Under the pieces are notes generated by a model. It did not search any database and was not told the origin of the DNA. It saw nothing but the letters and a program-made list of their open reading frames with translations. A stretch of 64,000 nt of DNA, taken from contig BAFH01000002.1 of the NCBI GenBank assembly GCA_000296795.1, forward strand, positions 186,001-250,000, written 5' to 3'. This document shows positions 24,534-33,710 of this stretch, in pieces. Position numbers and translations under genes: made by a program. The stretch comes from Candidatus Jettenia caeni. Lineage in GTDB: Bacteria > Planctomycetota > Brocadiia > Brocadiales > Brocadiaceae. Positions within the stretch are counted from its first letter, which is position 1, and each line of letters begins with the position of its first letter.

Positions 24534-25478
24534 TTATTTTTCTAATACAAATACTACAGGAACAAGGCAGTCAAGATTTGCAGCATTGGGATCTTTTGCT
24601 GTATAGACAACAATAGAAGATGTTCCACTAAATGTTACTACATGTGTATGAACATCCCAAAGCTGAGGTAATGGCAAACCTGTACTCCCGTCCCAGTCGC
24701 CACCGGCAACAGAAGTACCAGCTACCTGTGTGCCGTTAAAGGTCGTTTTTTCATTGGATGTATTAGCATGAGTATCATGCCCGGAACCACGCTGTCCATC
24801 GGCGCCGCACATGGTGAAAAGCCCACTGCCGGATAAGGCTGGATGTGTCAGGGTAAATGTCGCACTCCCTGAAAATTCTGAACCGTTTAGCGCATCATAG
24901 ATACGTACCTGTTTGCCGGAGGTAGACGCATTGCTATACACAACAATAAGTGTCGCCCCTTCAAGCCTTTTTGTCTGGGATTCCGTTGGAGCCCATGGGT
25001 TTTGACCTGTGGTTGATATTATTCCATTAAAATTAATAACAACTTCATAATCCTGATTTGGATTGTTTGCCGGTATGAATGGAGTTACATTTGCCCTATA
25101 GGTATGATTTCCCGTCAACCCCCAACATGGGTCAGCGCTATCAGCTCTTTTGATGCCATTTACTCGATTACCGTTAAATACTACTACGGATCCAAGGCCT
25201 GTTGCGTTAGTATCCGAAAAATTCCAGTAAAGAAAAGCCTTCACAACAGTACTACCATCTGGAACACCTCTCAAAGGAATCCAACCTGAGGTTTTGTTTC
25301 TTAACGCTATCCCGTTTGCCACATGACTTGCGTTAGAAATAACATTAATTGGATCCACGGTTTTTTCTACGGTAGTCTTTGTATCAGTTACACCATTAGC
25401 AGCAAAAATTACCTTGCTTTGTAAAACCAAGATAAAACCTACGAGAGCAAAAGCAGATAAGATTAATTTTTTTTTCAC
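24534..25478 (-). CDS. Secreted beta-rich protein of unknown function (paralogue 2; DUF3344-like)
   Basis: A 314-residue paralogue of the neighbouring gene with the same signal peptide plan (MKKKLILSAFALVGFILVLQ...AANG) and the same domain throughout. The two conserved Cys (CGADGQRG, DCLVPV) and the closing VVFVLEK are shared. The 45-bp gap between them repeats the ribosome-site block TAAAGGAGGGGAAAT found upstream of both, so the duplication included the leader. This copy is promoter-proximal. A sigma54-like element lies about 70 bases upstream. Extracellular or outer-membrane placement is inferred from the signal peptide only. Confidence 0.7.
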   Translation of the reverse strand: MKKKLILSAFALVGFILVLQSKVIFAANGVTDTKTTVEKTVDPINVISNASHVANGIALRNKTSGWIPLRGVPDGSTVVKAFLYWNFSDTNATGLGSVVVFNGNRVNGIKRADSADPCWGLTGNHTYRANVTPFIPANNPNQDYEVVINFNGIISTTGQNPWAPTESQTKRLEGATLIVVYSNASTSGKQVRIYDALNGSEFSGSATFTLTHPALSGSGLFTMCGADGQRGSGHDTHANTSNEKTTFNGTQVAGTSVAGGDWDGSTGLPLPQLWDVHTHVVTFSGTSSIVVYTAKDPNAANLDCLVPVVFVLEK

Positions 25479-25546
25479 TATTTCCCCTCCTTTAACAAGC
25501 CTAAGCGCTTAATTAAAATAAATGTATTTTATTCATGCGTAACAAA

Positions 25547-25561
25547 TGAATTATTGTGCCA
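25547..25561 (-). promoter_or_regulatory. Imperfect sigma54-type promoter candidate
   Basis: On the minus strand a perfect -24 box TGGCAC (25561-25556) is followed after five bases by TTCA (25550-25547), where the -12 consensus is TTGC. The -24 box is exact but the GC doublet at -12 is absent, so it is a candidate only. It would start transcription about 60 bases before the secreted-protein gene at 25478. The 25479-26069 region holds no gene; it also must carry the promoter of the divergent kinase at 26070. Confidence 0.35.
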
Positions 25562-26069
25562 TACTATCTCCCTTCTTATTTAAAATTATTTTTTGATATG
25601 TAAGTATCAAAGTTATGGAGAATTGTATTGATTTCTAAGATGCTATGGAAATTTAATTTTTAGTCTTTGGCTTTCCCAAAGTTTTGATTATTGCATTTTC
25701 CAAAGAAAAGGTATTATCAGGTTTACAATTTGACGTGCTTTTCCATAAGAAGCTTCAAGTGATGCAAATGCTGCTTTTCAAAATTTACCTTTTGGAAGAG
25801 ATAGGAAGATTATAATTATAAATCAAACTTTAATATCGTGAGCTGCTTACTTTCAATATCCGTTCTTGGCAATTTTGAAACTGTCTTGTATAAGGGCTGA
25901 TTTATACATAAAAGCAAAAACATTGTCAATAAAAAATTAAAAAGGAAATCAGCGCTTTCAGAATTTATACAGCTCACGTATTTGCAGCTTGATGTTGGCT
26001 ATAGAGTATAGTAGAATTATGTAATTTAAACTTTAACCTCGCCATTTTCTCAATTCTGAAAACTACACT

Positions 26070-28556
26070 ATGGTAAAAGGGGTAAATCTTTTTAGCGGTA
26101 TTGGCAGAAAATTACTCTGCTGGTTTTTGCTATTATCTATTTTACCTATTATCATGGTTGCCATTCTTACCTATCGGTATGCGCGGGAAACCATTAAAAG
26201 CGAGCTCCTTAACGAAGAGGCATTCCTTGCAGAGGGAATCAAAAATCATATCCTAACGATACTCAATGCAGGTGAATACTCATCACAGTTTTTTGCATCC
26301 GATGAGTTTATCCGAAAGCATTTAGAGATATTAAATCATGCGCCAGATAACAAGCATGTCGTCAAAAGATTTAACGATTACATGGTATATAAAACAAGTC
26401 TCAATAAAGATTTTCACGAGACTTTTGTTTTAAACTGGGCAGGAATTATTGTAGCATCGAGCAATAAAAATAGTATCGGTAAAATCGAATCTGGCACAGA
26501 TTATTTTACCTATGGTAAGAAAGGACCCTATGTAAAAGATGTCTACACGGACGAGAATACAGGAGAATATTCAATAGCCTTTGCAGCCCCAATTTTAAAA
26601 AAAAGAAACCGGAAGTTTCTTGGTGTACTCGTCATAAGATTTAATGCAAACAAATTAAATGAAATCACAACAGGGAAAAGGCTTGATAGGAAAGAAGACA
26701 CGGGTATGTTCCTGAGAAGAGGCAAGACAAGTGAAGCATATCTTGTAAATAAAAACCATCTGTTGATTACCAATTCGAGATTCAAGGAAAATGCAATTTT
26801 ATCCCAGCCGGTTACTACAGTTCCTGTAACTGCCGCACATAACTTTGGAAAAGAGATCGTGGGTGTATATAGAAATTATATGGGAAAACAGGTGCTTGGG
26901 GCTGCACGGTATTTAAAAAAAATGCAGTGGGTTTTATTGGTTGAAACAGACGAATCAGAGGCATATTTCCCAATCTCCAGATTCAAGTATCGGGCTATTA
27001 CTGTTGTAGGCATATGCATTATTGGTGTAGTATTTATTTCATTGTTTATTTCGAGAGGAATTATCAATCCTATTATCCTTCTCGTTAAAGGGATGAAAAG
27101 AATAGCAGAAGGTGACTTAAATTTCCGGGTAGAAACACAAGTAAAAGATGAATTGGGGGAGCTTACAGACTCATTTAACCACATGGCCGATGATATTCAG
27201 GATGCCCGTGAAAAATTACTCAAGCTAAAGGCTGATCTTGAGGAAAGAAAGGAATATTTAGAAAATATCTTAAAATATGCAAATGAATTAATATTTACCT
27301 TAAACATTCAGGGAAATTTCACCTTTATCAACCCAAAGATTAAAGAATGGGGCTATGATGAAGAAGAGCTAATCGGCCAACCGCTGATTTCCATCCTCTT
27401 TGATAAACGGCAGGAAAATGTAGATCAGCTTATTTACCATGGTTTTAGGAAAATATTTGAGGTTGAGATATTAGACAAACAAAAGAACATTCGAAATGTA
27501 TTACTCAGTACATCCATCGTAAAAAATAATGAAGGTCAATTAATCAGTATACTAGGGGTTGCCAATGATGTAACAGAATTAAGAAGGTTAGAGCAAAAGC
27601 TCGTACAATCTGACAGACTCGCTTCTATAGGTCAACTAGTAGCCGGAATTGCCCATGAGATCAATAATCCAATTGGAGTAATCTATCTTTACAGTACAGA
27701 AAGCCTGAAGCTTTTTGAAAGGGTTACGAATGCCTTTCAACACGTTAGCACTCTTCCCATTTCAGAAGATACAAGACGACTCAACGGACTTGTTGCTTAC
27801 CTGGACAAAAAAACATCTGGTACGTTGGAAAAGGATACGTTAAAAAAAGAACTTATGTACATTATCGATGATTTAAATAAAAACTGCAACGAGTTAACTG
27901 AAACATATAATGCTATTAGCAAAACAAGATCTTTCCTGTATGAATACCTGGAGGGATCGGTAAAGGAATCTATACGATGCAAAGATTTAATCAGTGGCCT
28001 GCTGGACTTTTCAAGACAAAAGAAACCTGAAATGCGATTATCCAATGTAAATACCCTTATAGATAATGTCCTGAATATTGTAGAGAAACAGTATCGGAAA
28101 GAAAAGATCGAAGTAATCCGTATCTTAGATCCTCATATCCCCGATATTATGATGGATGCCCGTCAAATGGAGCAGGTTATCATTAACATCACGAATAATG
28201 CGGTCTTTGCCATGAGAGAATCCGGAGGAAATATTGAACATGCCGGAGTACATAGAAAGGGTATGCTGACGGTAGGGTCGTGTTTCCATCCGGAGAAGGA
28301 ATCTGTGGAAATTTTTATAAAAGACACAGGGGTGGGTATTAATAAACACGAATTGAAGAAAATATTCGATCCCTTTTTTACCACGAGAAAAGACGGAAAA
28401 GGGACAGGACTGGGTTTAAGTATCAGTTATGGTATTGTAAAAATGCACGATGGCAGCATTGAGGTAGATAGCGAATTCGGAAAAGGAACGATGTTTAAAA
28501 TATTTTTACCCCTGAAATCAAAAAAAGAACACGATATACGTGTCGTTAAGTTATAA
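26070..28556 (+). CDS. Membrane sensor histidine kinase with Cache, HAMP and PAS domains
   Basis: The 828-residue kinase has a membrane helix (about 13-35), an extracytoplasmic dCache-like sensor (about 40-300), a second helix (about 307-330) and HAMP (about 330-385). A coiled coil leads to a PAS domain (about 395-505). HisKA has the H box GQLVAGIAHEINNPIG (His529) and HATPase has QVIINITNNAVFAM, IKDTGVGI and GKGTGLGLSISYGIV. The stretch between the H box and LLDFSRQKK is about 120 residues, roughly twice the normal length and strongly charged. This gives an elongated dimerisation stalk. It pairs with the regulator gene 20 bases downstream. The signal is unknown. Confidence 0.94.
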   Translation: MVKGVNLFSGIGRKLLCWFLLLSILPIIMVAILTYRYARETIKSELLNEEAFLAEGIKNHILTILNAGEYSSQFFASDEFIRKHLEILNHAPDNKHVVKRFNDYMVYKTSLNKDFHETFVLNWAGIIVASSNKNSIGKIESGTDYFTYGKKGPYVKDVYTDENTGEYSIAFAAPILKKRNRKFLGVLVIRFNANKLNEITTGKRLDRKEDTGMFLRRGKTSEAYLVNKNHLLITNSRFKENAILSQPVTTVPVTAAHNFGKEIVGVYRNYMGKQVLGAARYLKKMQWVLLVETDESEAYFPISRFKYRAITVVGICIIGVVFISLFISRGIINPIILLVKGMKRIAEGDLNFRVETQVKDELGELTDSFNHMADDIQDAREKLLKLKADLEERKEYLENILKYANELIFTLNIQGNFTFINPKIKEWGYDEEELIGQPLISILFDKRQENVDQLIYHGFRKIFEVEILDKQKNIRNVLLSTSIVKNNEGQLISILGVANDVTELRRLEQKLVQSDRLASIGQLVAGIAHEINNPIGVIYLYSTESLKLFERVTNAFQHVSTLPISEDTRRLNGLVAYLDKKTSGTLEKDTLKKELMYIIDDLNKNCNELTETYNAISKTRSFLYEYLEGSVKESIRCKDLISGLLDFSRQKKPEMRLSNVNTLIDNVLNIVEKQYRKEKIEVIRILDPHIPDIMMDARQMEQVIINITNNAVFAMRESGGNIEHAGVHRKGMLTVGSCFHPEKESVEIFIKDTGVGINKHELKKIFDPFFTTRKDGKGTGLGLSISYGIVKMHDGSIEVDSEFGKGTMFKIFLPLKSKKEHDIRVVKL

Positions 28557-28576
28557 ACCTTTTTAGGTAGTTTTCC

Positions 28577-29986
28577 GTGAAGGTGAATAGCACAAAAATA
28601 CTGGTTGTTGATGATGAAATTGGATATAGGAAAGTACTGCAGAATGCATTAACAGAACGTGGCTTCCTTGTTAAAACGGCAGAATCCGGCGAAGATGCGC
28701 TTGATGAGCTCAAAAAACAGGAATTCTCCATTGTTATCATAGATATGAAACTCCCTGGAAGCATTGATGGACTAGAATTACTTCAACGGGTTAAAGGAAT
28801 GTATAATTCCTCTGTATTAATCATGACTGCCTACGGCGGAATAGAAACCGCTGTAGAGGCAATGAGACGGGGGGCATTTAACTACATTACGAAACCCTTT
28901 AATCTCGATGAAATTATCCTCAACATTGACCGCCTGGTTGCACAACAAAAGATTATTGAAGAAAACAAGTACCTCCACTCGGAATTAGAAAAGGTCTATG
29001 GGTTAAAAAAGATTGTAGGCAGTTCAAGGGAAATACACAAGGTACTGGACATGATCTCTCGCGTAGCTTTTAGCACTGCTACTGTATTGATCACGGGTGA
29101 AAGTGGCACAGGAAAGGAACTTGTTGCCAGGGCAATTCATTTTACGGGAAACAGGAAAGATGAAAAATTCGTAGTGATCAATTGCGCTACCCTATCAGAA
29201 AATCTCCTGGAGAGTGAATTATTCGGTCATATAAAAGGCGCATTCACCGGTGCTATTAAAGACAAAAAAGGTCTCTTTGAAGAGGCAGATGGCGGTACCT
29301 TGTTTATGGACGAAATCGGTGACATTCCAAAATCGGTTCAGGCGAAGATACTGCGTGTCTTACAAGAAGGAGAATTCATTACTCTTGGGGATACTGTTAC
29401 AAAAAAAGTTGATGTGCGGATTATTGCGGCAACAAATCAAGATCTGTTAAAGGGCGTACAGGAAAAAGAATTCCGGGAGGATTTGTATTATCGCTTAAAC
29501 GTAATTAATATCAAAATGCCGCCATTACGAGAGAGAAAAGAGGATATCCCGCTTCTGGTAAAACATTTTATCGAGAAATACAATAAAAAAGAAAACAAAC
29601 AGATCAAAGGAATTTCCCCTGAAGTAGAGAAAGAGTTTTACCATTACAACTGGCCTGGTAATGTCCGTGAACTCGAAAATATCATAGAAAGAGCAATCAC
29701 TTTGACACATGAAGATATTATATCGGTACAGGTAATCTTGCCCTTGGTAAAAAAAGAAGAAAAGGATGAGATTACGGGAGATGCACTATTTGCCCGGCCT
29801 TACAAAGAGGCGAGGAGAAAGGCAATCGATTCTTTTAACATAAAATACATAACAAATATCCTTAGTAAAACCAATGGAAATGTAACCTATGCAGCAAAGG
29901 AGAGCGGAATAGAGCGTCAATATCTGCAACGTATGCTGAAAAGATACGACATTAAATCGAGGAATATTATCATGGAAGAAGATTAG
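28577..29986 (+). CDS. NtrC-family sigma54-dependent response regulator (second)
   Basis: The 469-residue regulator starts at GTG (MKVNSTKILVVDDE). The receiver carries Asp56 (IIDMKLPG). The AAA+ domain (about 140-370) has GESGTGKE, an intact GAFTGA loop (IKGAFTGAIKDKKG), GTLFMDEIGDIP and the arginine-finger stretch REDLYYRLNV. The Fis-like helix-turn-helix is GNVTYAAKESGIERQYLQRML. It is co-transcribed with the PAS kinase upstream. Unlike the regulator at 19766-21172 its GAFTGA loop is canonical, so sigma54 activation is expected. The pair lies divergently from the two secreted-protein genes, which may be its targets. Confidence 0.95.
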   Translation: MKVNSTKILVVDDEIGYRKVLQNALTERGFLVKTAESGEDALDELKKQEFSIVIIDMKLPGSIDGLELLQRVKGMYNSSVLIMTAYGGIETAVEAMRRGAFNYITKPFNLDEIILNIDRLVAQQKIIEENKYLHSELEKVYGLKKIVGSSREIHKVLDMISRVAFSTATVLITGESGTGKELVARAIHFTGNRKDEKFVVINCATLSENLLESELFGHIKGAFTGAIKDKKGLFEEADGGTLFMDEIGDIPKSVQAKILRVLQEGEFITLGDTVTKKVDVRIIAATNQDLLKGVQEKEFREDLYYRLNVINIKMPPLRERKEDIPLLVKHFIEKYNKKENKQIKGISPEVEKEFYHYNWPGNVRELENIIERAITLTHEDIISVQVILPLVKKEEKDEITGDALFARPYKEARRKAIDSFNIKYITNILSKTNGNVTYAAKESGIERQYLQRMLKRYDIKSRNIIMEED

Positions 29987-30296
29987 GTCAATATCAGTAT
30001 ACCCTCCAGACGTCTATAACAGTATTCTCTGAAGAAAAAGCCACAATACAGTCTTCATTTTCATCAACACTTGCAGCTTAGTTGAAAGTTACCTGCGTGT
30101 TGTAAATCCTGTTTATCCTGTCAAAATCTTACCATAAAATAGATGGAAATCAGATCATCATAGAGGTAGTATAGAGCGCTAAAAATATATATTCATACGC
30201 TAAAAGAATAAAACCCTTCCCCCAAAAAGCGGGGACTAAGGGGCATGTAGATAAACCGAAATAAACTCAGAAGATGAAAGGAAATTTCCACGTAAA
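29987..30296. other. Intergenic region with fragments of small repeats
   Basis: No gene is seen. The segment contains AAATCCTGTTTATCCTGTC and CCCCCAAAAAGCGGGGACTA, short phrases that recur as dispersed palindromes in many bacterial genomes; the second can form a hairpin (CCCC...GGGG). The region must hold the promoter of the permease, whose GAAAGGAA ribosome site is near 30279. Confidence 0.45.
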
Positions 30297-31769
30297 ATGA
30301 GAAGGCTATTTGCAAAAAAAACATTGCACGATCTTTCCAGAGAATCTGATCATCACCACTTCAAACGGGTATTAGGTCCTGTCTCATTAACAGCCTTAGG
30401 TGTTGGCGCTGTCATTGGCGCTGGTATATTCGTCTTGACTGGTTTAGCAGCAAAGGAATTTGCGGGGCCCAGCTTGATTCTCTCATTCGTTCTTTCAGGC
30501 TTTGCCTGTATCTTTGTAGCCCTCTGTTATGCCGAATTCGCATCAATGGTTCCCCTGGCAGGCAGCGCTTATACCTATGCCTATGCAGGATTGGGTGAAT
30601 TTTTTGCCTGGATTATAGGATGGGATCTCATCCTTGAATATTCCCTTGCATCGAGCCTTGTAGCTGTCGGGTGGTCGCATTATTTTTTAAAATTACTAGG
30701 ACTTTTTGGAATACATATTCCCCCATGGCTTACCAGTGATTACTGGACATTATCTCATCAGGCGAAAGAATTATTTGCTCAAAACGTGCCTTATTTCAAT
30801 GGAATACCTATTGTATTCAATCTTCCTGCCGCACTTATCATTGTCGTCATTACTGCCCTGCTCGTTCTTGGTATAAGAGAAAGCGCCCGGTTTAATAATA
30901 TCATTGTTACCGTAAAATTGTTGGTAATATTATTAGTAATTTTTGCCGGGTGGTTTTATGTAAAAGGCGATAATTGGGGAAATAGTTGGGATACTTTTGC
31001 GCCTTACGGTATGGCCGGCATTGGTACAGGCGCCGCCTACGTGTTTTTTGCTTATATCGGTTTCGATGCCGTTTCAACAACTTCCCAGGAGGCTAAAAAT
31101 CCGCAGAGAGATGTACCCATTGGTATCATTGCCTCTTTGGTACTCTGTACCGTTTTATATATTGCCGTCACCGCAGTTCTCACGGGTATGGTTTATTATA
31201 AAGATATAAATATCGATGCGCCTCTTGCAGATGCCTTTATGCGTTTTGGATTGGTGAAAATATCCTTTTTCATTTCGGTTGGAGCCGTGGCAGGACTTAC
31301 CAGCGTGCTTCTGGTCTTACTCATGAGTCAGGCACGTATATTCTGGGCCATAGCCAGGGATGGTCTCCTTTCTGAACGAATCTTCGCTGCCATCCATCCT
31401 CGTTTCGGGACGCCGTATATATCTACCATCATTGTTGGCGCCTGTGTTGCTCTTACCGCCAGTTGCTTTCCTATAGAAGAGATCGCAAAACTGGTGAACA
31501 TTGGAACACTTCTGGCATTCTGTCTCGTTTGTGCCGCCGTTATCATTCTGCGTATTAAGGACCCACATCATCCAAGAGCATTTAAATGCCCATTTGTACC
31601 CATAACACCTATCTTAGGAATTATCTCCTGCGGCTATATGATGATCCGCCTTGAATTCTCTACCTGGCTTAGATTGATTGTCTGGCTGGCTATAGGCTCG
31701 ATCATTTATTTTGCTTATAGCAGGCATCATAGCAAACTTGCAAAGAAACATACTATAAAAATAAAATAA
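30297..31769 (+). CDS. APC-superfamily amino acid permease (cationic amino acid transporter type)
   Basis: The 490-residue protein has about 12 to 14 membrane helices. It begins with a soluble stretch and then LGPVSLTALGVGAVIGAGIFVLTG, the helix-1 signature of the APC superfamily. GFACIFVALCYAEFASMVPLAGSAYTYAY (helix 3 region) and FFAYIGFDAVSTTSQEAKNPQRDVP (helix 6 and loop) are diagnostic. It most resembles YfnA/CAT-type transporters that import basic or neutral amino acids in symport with protons. It appears monocistronic. Substrate specificity cannot be read. Confidence 0.93.
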   Translation: MRRLFAKKTLHDLSRESDHHHFKRVLGPVSLTALGVGAVIGAGIFVLTGLAAKEFAGPSLILSFVLSGFACIFVALCYAEFASMVPLAGSAYTYAYAGLGEFFAWIIGWDLILEYSLASSLVAVGWSHYFLKLLGLFGIHIPPWLTSDYWTLSHQAKELFAQNVPYFNGIPIVFNLPAALIIVVITALLVLGIRESARFNNIIVTVKLLVILLVIFAGWFYVKGDNWGNSWDTFAPYGMAGIGTGAAYVFFAYIGFDAVSTTSQEAKNPQRDVPIGIIASLVLCTVLYIAVTAVLTGMVYYKDINIDAPLADAFMRFGLVKISFFISVGAVAGLTSVLLVLLMSQARIFWAIARDGLLSERIFAAIHPRFGTPYISTIIVGACVALTASCFPIEEIAKLVNIGTLLAFCLVCAAVIILRIKDPHHPRAFKCPFVPITPILGIISCGYMMIRLEFSTWLRLIVWLAIGSIIYFAYSRHHSKLAKKHTIKIK

Positions 31770-31835
31770 TAAAGATTTGCAAATAGTTAGATCGTATATA
31801 TCATTAATCTCTATAATAAGGAGAAAATACAAAGA

Positions 31836-31928
31836 ATGAGCGGTAAGGTGATTGAGATTTTTGAGGATAAGATTCTTAAAAAGTCAGTGTTAGTTAACTT
31901 TCCTGTTTATTTTATTCAAGATTGCTAA
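31836..31928 (+). CDS. Small 30-residue ORF, possibly a thioredoxin N-terminal remnant
   Basis: An AAGGAG site (31818-31823) precedes ATG 31836, which opens a 30-codon frame (MSGKVIEIFEDKILKKSVLV...). The first 22 residues resemble the start of thioredoxins, where KSxxPVLVDFWA would follow; here the frame soon ends without a CGPC site. Either a decayed gene or a chance leader. It lies between the permease and the IS4 insertion and is not itself split by the element. Confidence 0.3.
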   Translation: MSGKVIEIFEDKILKKSVLVNFPVYFIQDC

Positions 31929-31962
31929 ATCAGAAAACATAAGGGCAAATGATAGTATTTTC

Positions 31963-33356
31963 ACATAAGTTGCGCATAAACTAGACAAAAATCGTGCTAA
32001 CCAGCCATAGATAAGGGAAAGATGCCAGTCATGGCTGAGAGAGCCTGAAAAATCTTGTTCTTAACGATTCTATTGCCGTGAAATTTTGTTAAGTCATGCT
32101 TCAGTTCGTACAAAAATACTGCTTGGGAAGACTGACTTACCTGTTTTTTCGCTTCAGCAATTGAAAATTTTGGATACAGAGACTTCAGAATGTTATATGC
32201 CAGAATCACCAAAAGAATATGGTTCATATAAGCTTCAAAATCTCTGCAATGATACGAGCCAAAATGCAGATACTGTTTGAGTTCCTTAAAGAGAATCTCT
32301 ATTCTCCATCGCAAGAGATAGGCATAACAGATTGCTCTGAGAGAAAGTCTTTTACCAACACCTATAAGGGCAAGGGTTTGACGATCACGCTGAGAGAGCA
32401 CTACGGTGGCAGGGCCAACCTTTGATACTTCAGCGCTGATTGACATAACTTTTAAAGTATTTTTTCGTCCATTACAAGAAATGGATATTTTTTTAAGGGC
32501 TGGTAAGTATTCTTTCTTAAAATCAGCAGTATGCCGGGTGTATCCCTTGATGGTAATCTTTCGATTGGAGTCTAAAGAACTGACAAATGACCATTGGGGA
32601 TGAGTGGTAATTTCTGATACGATAAAGTGCGCTACAAAGGCAGAGTCGGCAACCACGATGACATGGGTTTCTAACGGAAGAGAGACCTCCTGTAAGATCT
32701 CTACGGCTAATTGGTTTTGGGTCTTAAACTCTTGGTTGGTTCTTCTACAAAATGCTTTGGTAAGATAGGGTTTTACGGCTATAATCCATGATGAATTGTC
32801 TTCACAGATAAGCAGGGCAAAGACAAAACAGTGGCCAATAATGAATCCACGGGAAGTCTTGAACTTCTGAAGATTGCAGAGCTTTTTCCCTCTTTTGGCC
32901 TTCATTGTAGAATCGATAATCAGATGTGCCTTTTTCCCAATTCTTCCGGAGAGTTCTTTGGGAAGCATTTTCTGAGAGAGATTATCTAAGAATAGATTGT
33001 TCTTCATGTGTCTGGATACTTGTGCTTTATGTCGTTTGAGATATTGGGCAACTAAGCTGATACTGAAATGACCCCAATAAGTCATTAGTGTCCACAGATA
33101 AACAGCAATAAGTTTTTCCTGAACGGATTTAGGGGTACGGTGAAACAGCATCTGTGAAAGCAAAGGGATTGAGAATGGTTTCTTCATGGTGGCTTCTCCT
33201 TATGAAAAATACTTGAACTATTCTTTCATAAAGAATGCCATACGTTGGGACTGTTCTCAACCCTTATTTTTCAGGCTTTTTCAGCCATACGGTCCTTAAT
33301 TTCCTGGTATTTGGCTACTCTTGGACAAATTTATCCTATTTCTGCGCAACTTATGT
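31963..33356 (-). mobile_element. IS4-family insertion sequence, complete, with 8-bp target duplication
   Basis: The 1394-bp element has terminal inverted repeats starting ACATAAGTTGCGCA at the left (31963-31976) and TGCGCAACTTATGT at the right (33343-33356), 14 bases perfect with further partial matching. GTATTTTC flanks it directly on both sides (31955-31962 and 33357-33364), an 8-bp target duplication. Intact ends and duplication imply a recent insertion. It separates the permease and small-ORF region from a zinc-ribbon gene. Confidence 0.9.
31997..33187 (-). CDS. IS4-family transposase
   Basis: The 396-residue transposase has DDE catalytic positions visible in HLIIDSTMKAKRG, VIVVADSAFVAHF and the YREK signature in YLLRWRIEILFKELKQ (Y-x2-R-x3-E-x6-K), diagnostic of IS4. 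It appears intact, so the element may be active. It is the only gene of the element, on the minus strand. Confidence 0.93.
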   Translation of the reverse strand: MKKPFSIPLLSQMLFHRTPKSVQEKLIAVYLWTLMTYWGHFSISLVAQYLKRHKAQVSRHMKNNLFLDNLSQKMLPKELSGRIGKKAHLIIDSTMKAKRGKKLCNLQKFKTSRGFIIGHCFVFALLICEDNSSWIIAVKPYLTKAFCRRTNQEFKTQNQLAVEILQEVSLPLETHVIVVADSAFVAHFIVSEITTHPQWSFVSSLDSNRKITIKGYTRHTADFKKEYLPALKKISISCNGRKNTLKVMSISAEVSKVGPATVVLSQRDRQTLALIGVGKRLSLRAICYAYLLRWRIEILFKELKQYLHFGSYHCRDFEAYMNHILLVILAYNILKSLYPKFSIAEAKKQVSQSSQAVFLYELKHDLTKFHGNRIVKNKIFQALSAMTGIFPLSMAG

Positions 33357-33391
33357 GTATTTTCTCAGTTCTTAAAAAGGAGATATATACG

Positions 33392-33628
33392 ATGACTAAT
33401 GGAGGGAAAGGCAAAAGAATTCGATGTAAAAGTTGTCATAGAGTGTTAAATAAAATCTGGTTTACGGCCTTATGCACAGAGGAATGGTCATGGAATGGTA
33501 AAGAATACAATGAATGTACCGCAATGCATAGTCTTACCAATAGTCCCGATTCGAATGTAGAGTGTCCACATTGTGGAAATATAATTGGTACAGGACGTGA
33601 TTTTGGTTTTGGAGAAGGTTATAAATAG
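33392..33628 (+). CDS. Small zinc-ribbon protein of unknown function
   Basis: The 78-residue protein has two C-x2-C pairs, RCKSCHRVL (near residues 12-15) and VECPHCGNIIGT (near 59-62), forming a likely zinc ribbon. A Trp-rich middle segment (WSWNGKEYNECTAMH) lies between them. Start at ATG 33392 is supported by AAGGAG at 33377-33382; a longer frame runs back into the IS4 element and is not real. The element inserted only about 30 bases upstream of the gene, so its native promoter is probably displaced. Function unknown; DNA- or RNA-binding or chaperone-like roles are possible. Confidence 0.6.
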   Translation: MTNGGKGKRIRCKSCHRVLNKIWFTALCTEEWSWNGKEYNECTAMHSLTNSPDSNVECPHCGNIIGTGRDFGFGEGYK

Positions 33629-33710
33629 AAATAAGGCTAATAATGTAATAATGATGGAACTATCACAAATAATTCGTAATAAGAGTAAGATTAATTATAG
33701 CTATGTAACG

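Noticed and set aside
31836-31928. Idea that IS4 interrupted a thioredoxin gene
   Set aside because: The frame stops at 31928, before the insertion site at 31955-31962, and no CGPC segment is found on the far side.
33245-33391. Longer N-terminus for the zinc-ribbon protein
   Set aside because: It lies inside the IS4 right end; the true start is ATG 33392 with its own ribosome site.
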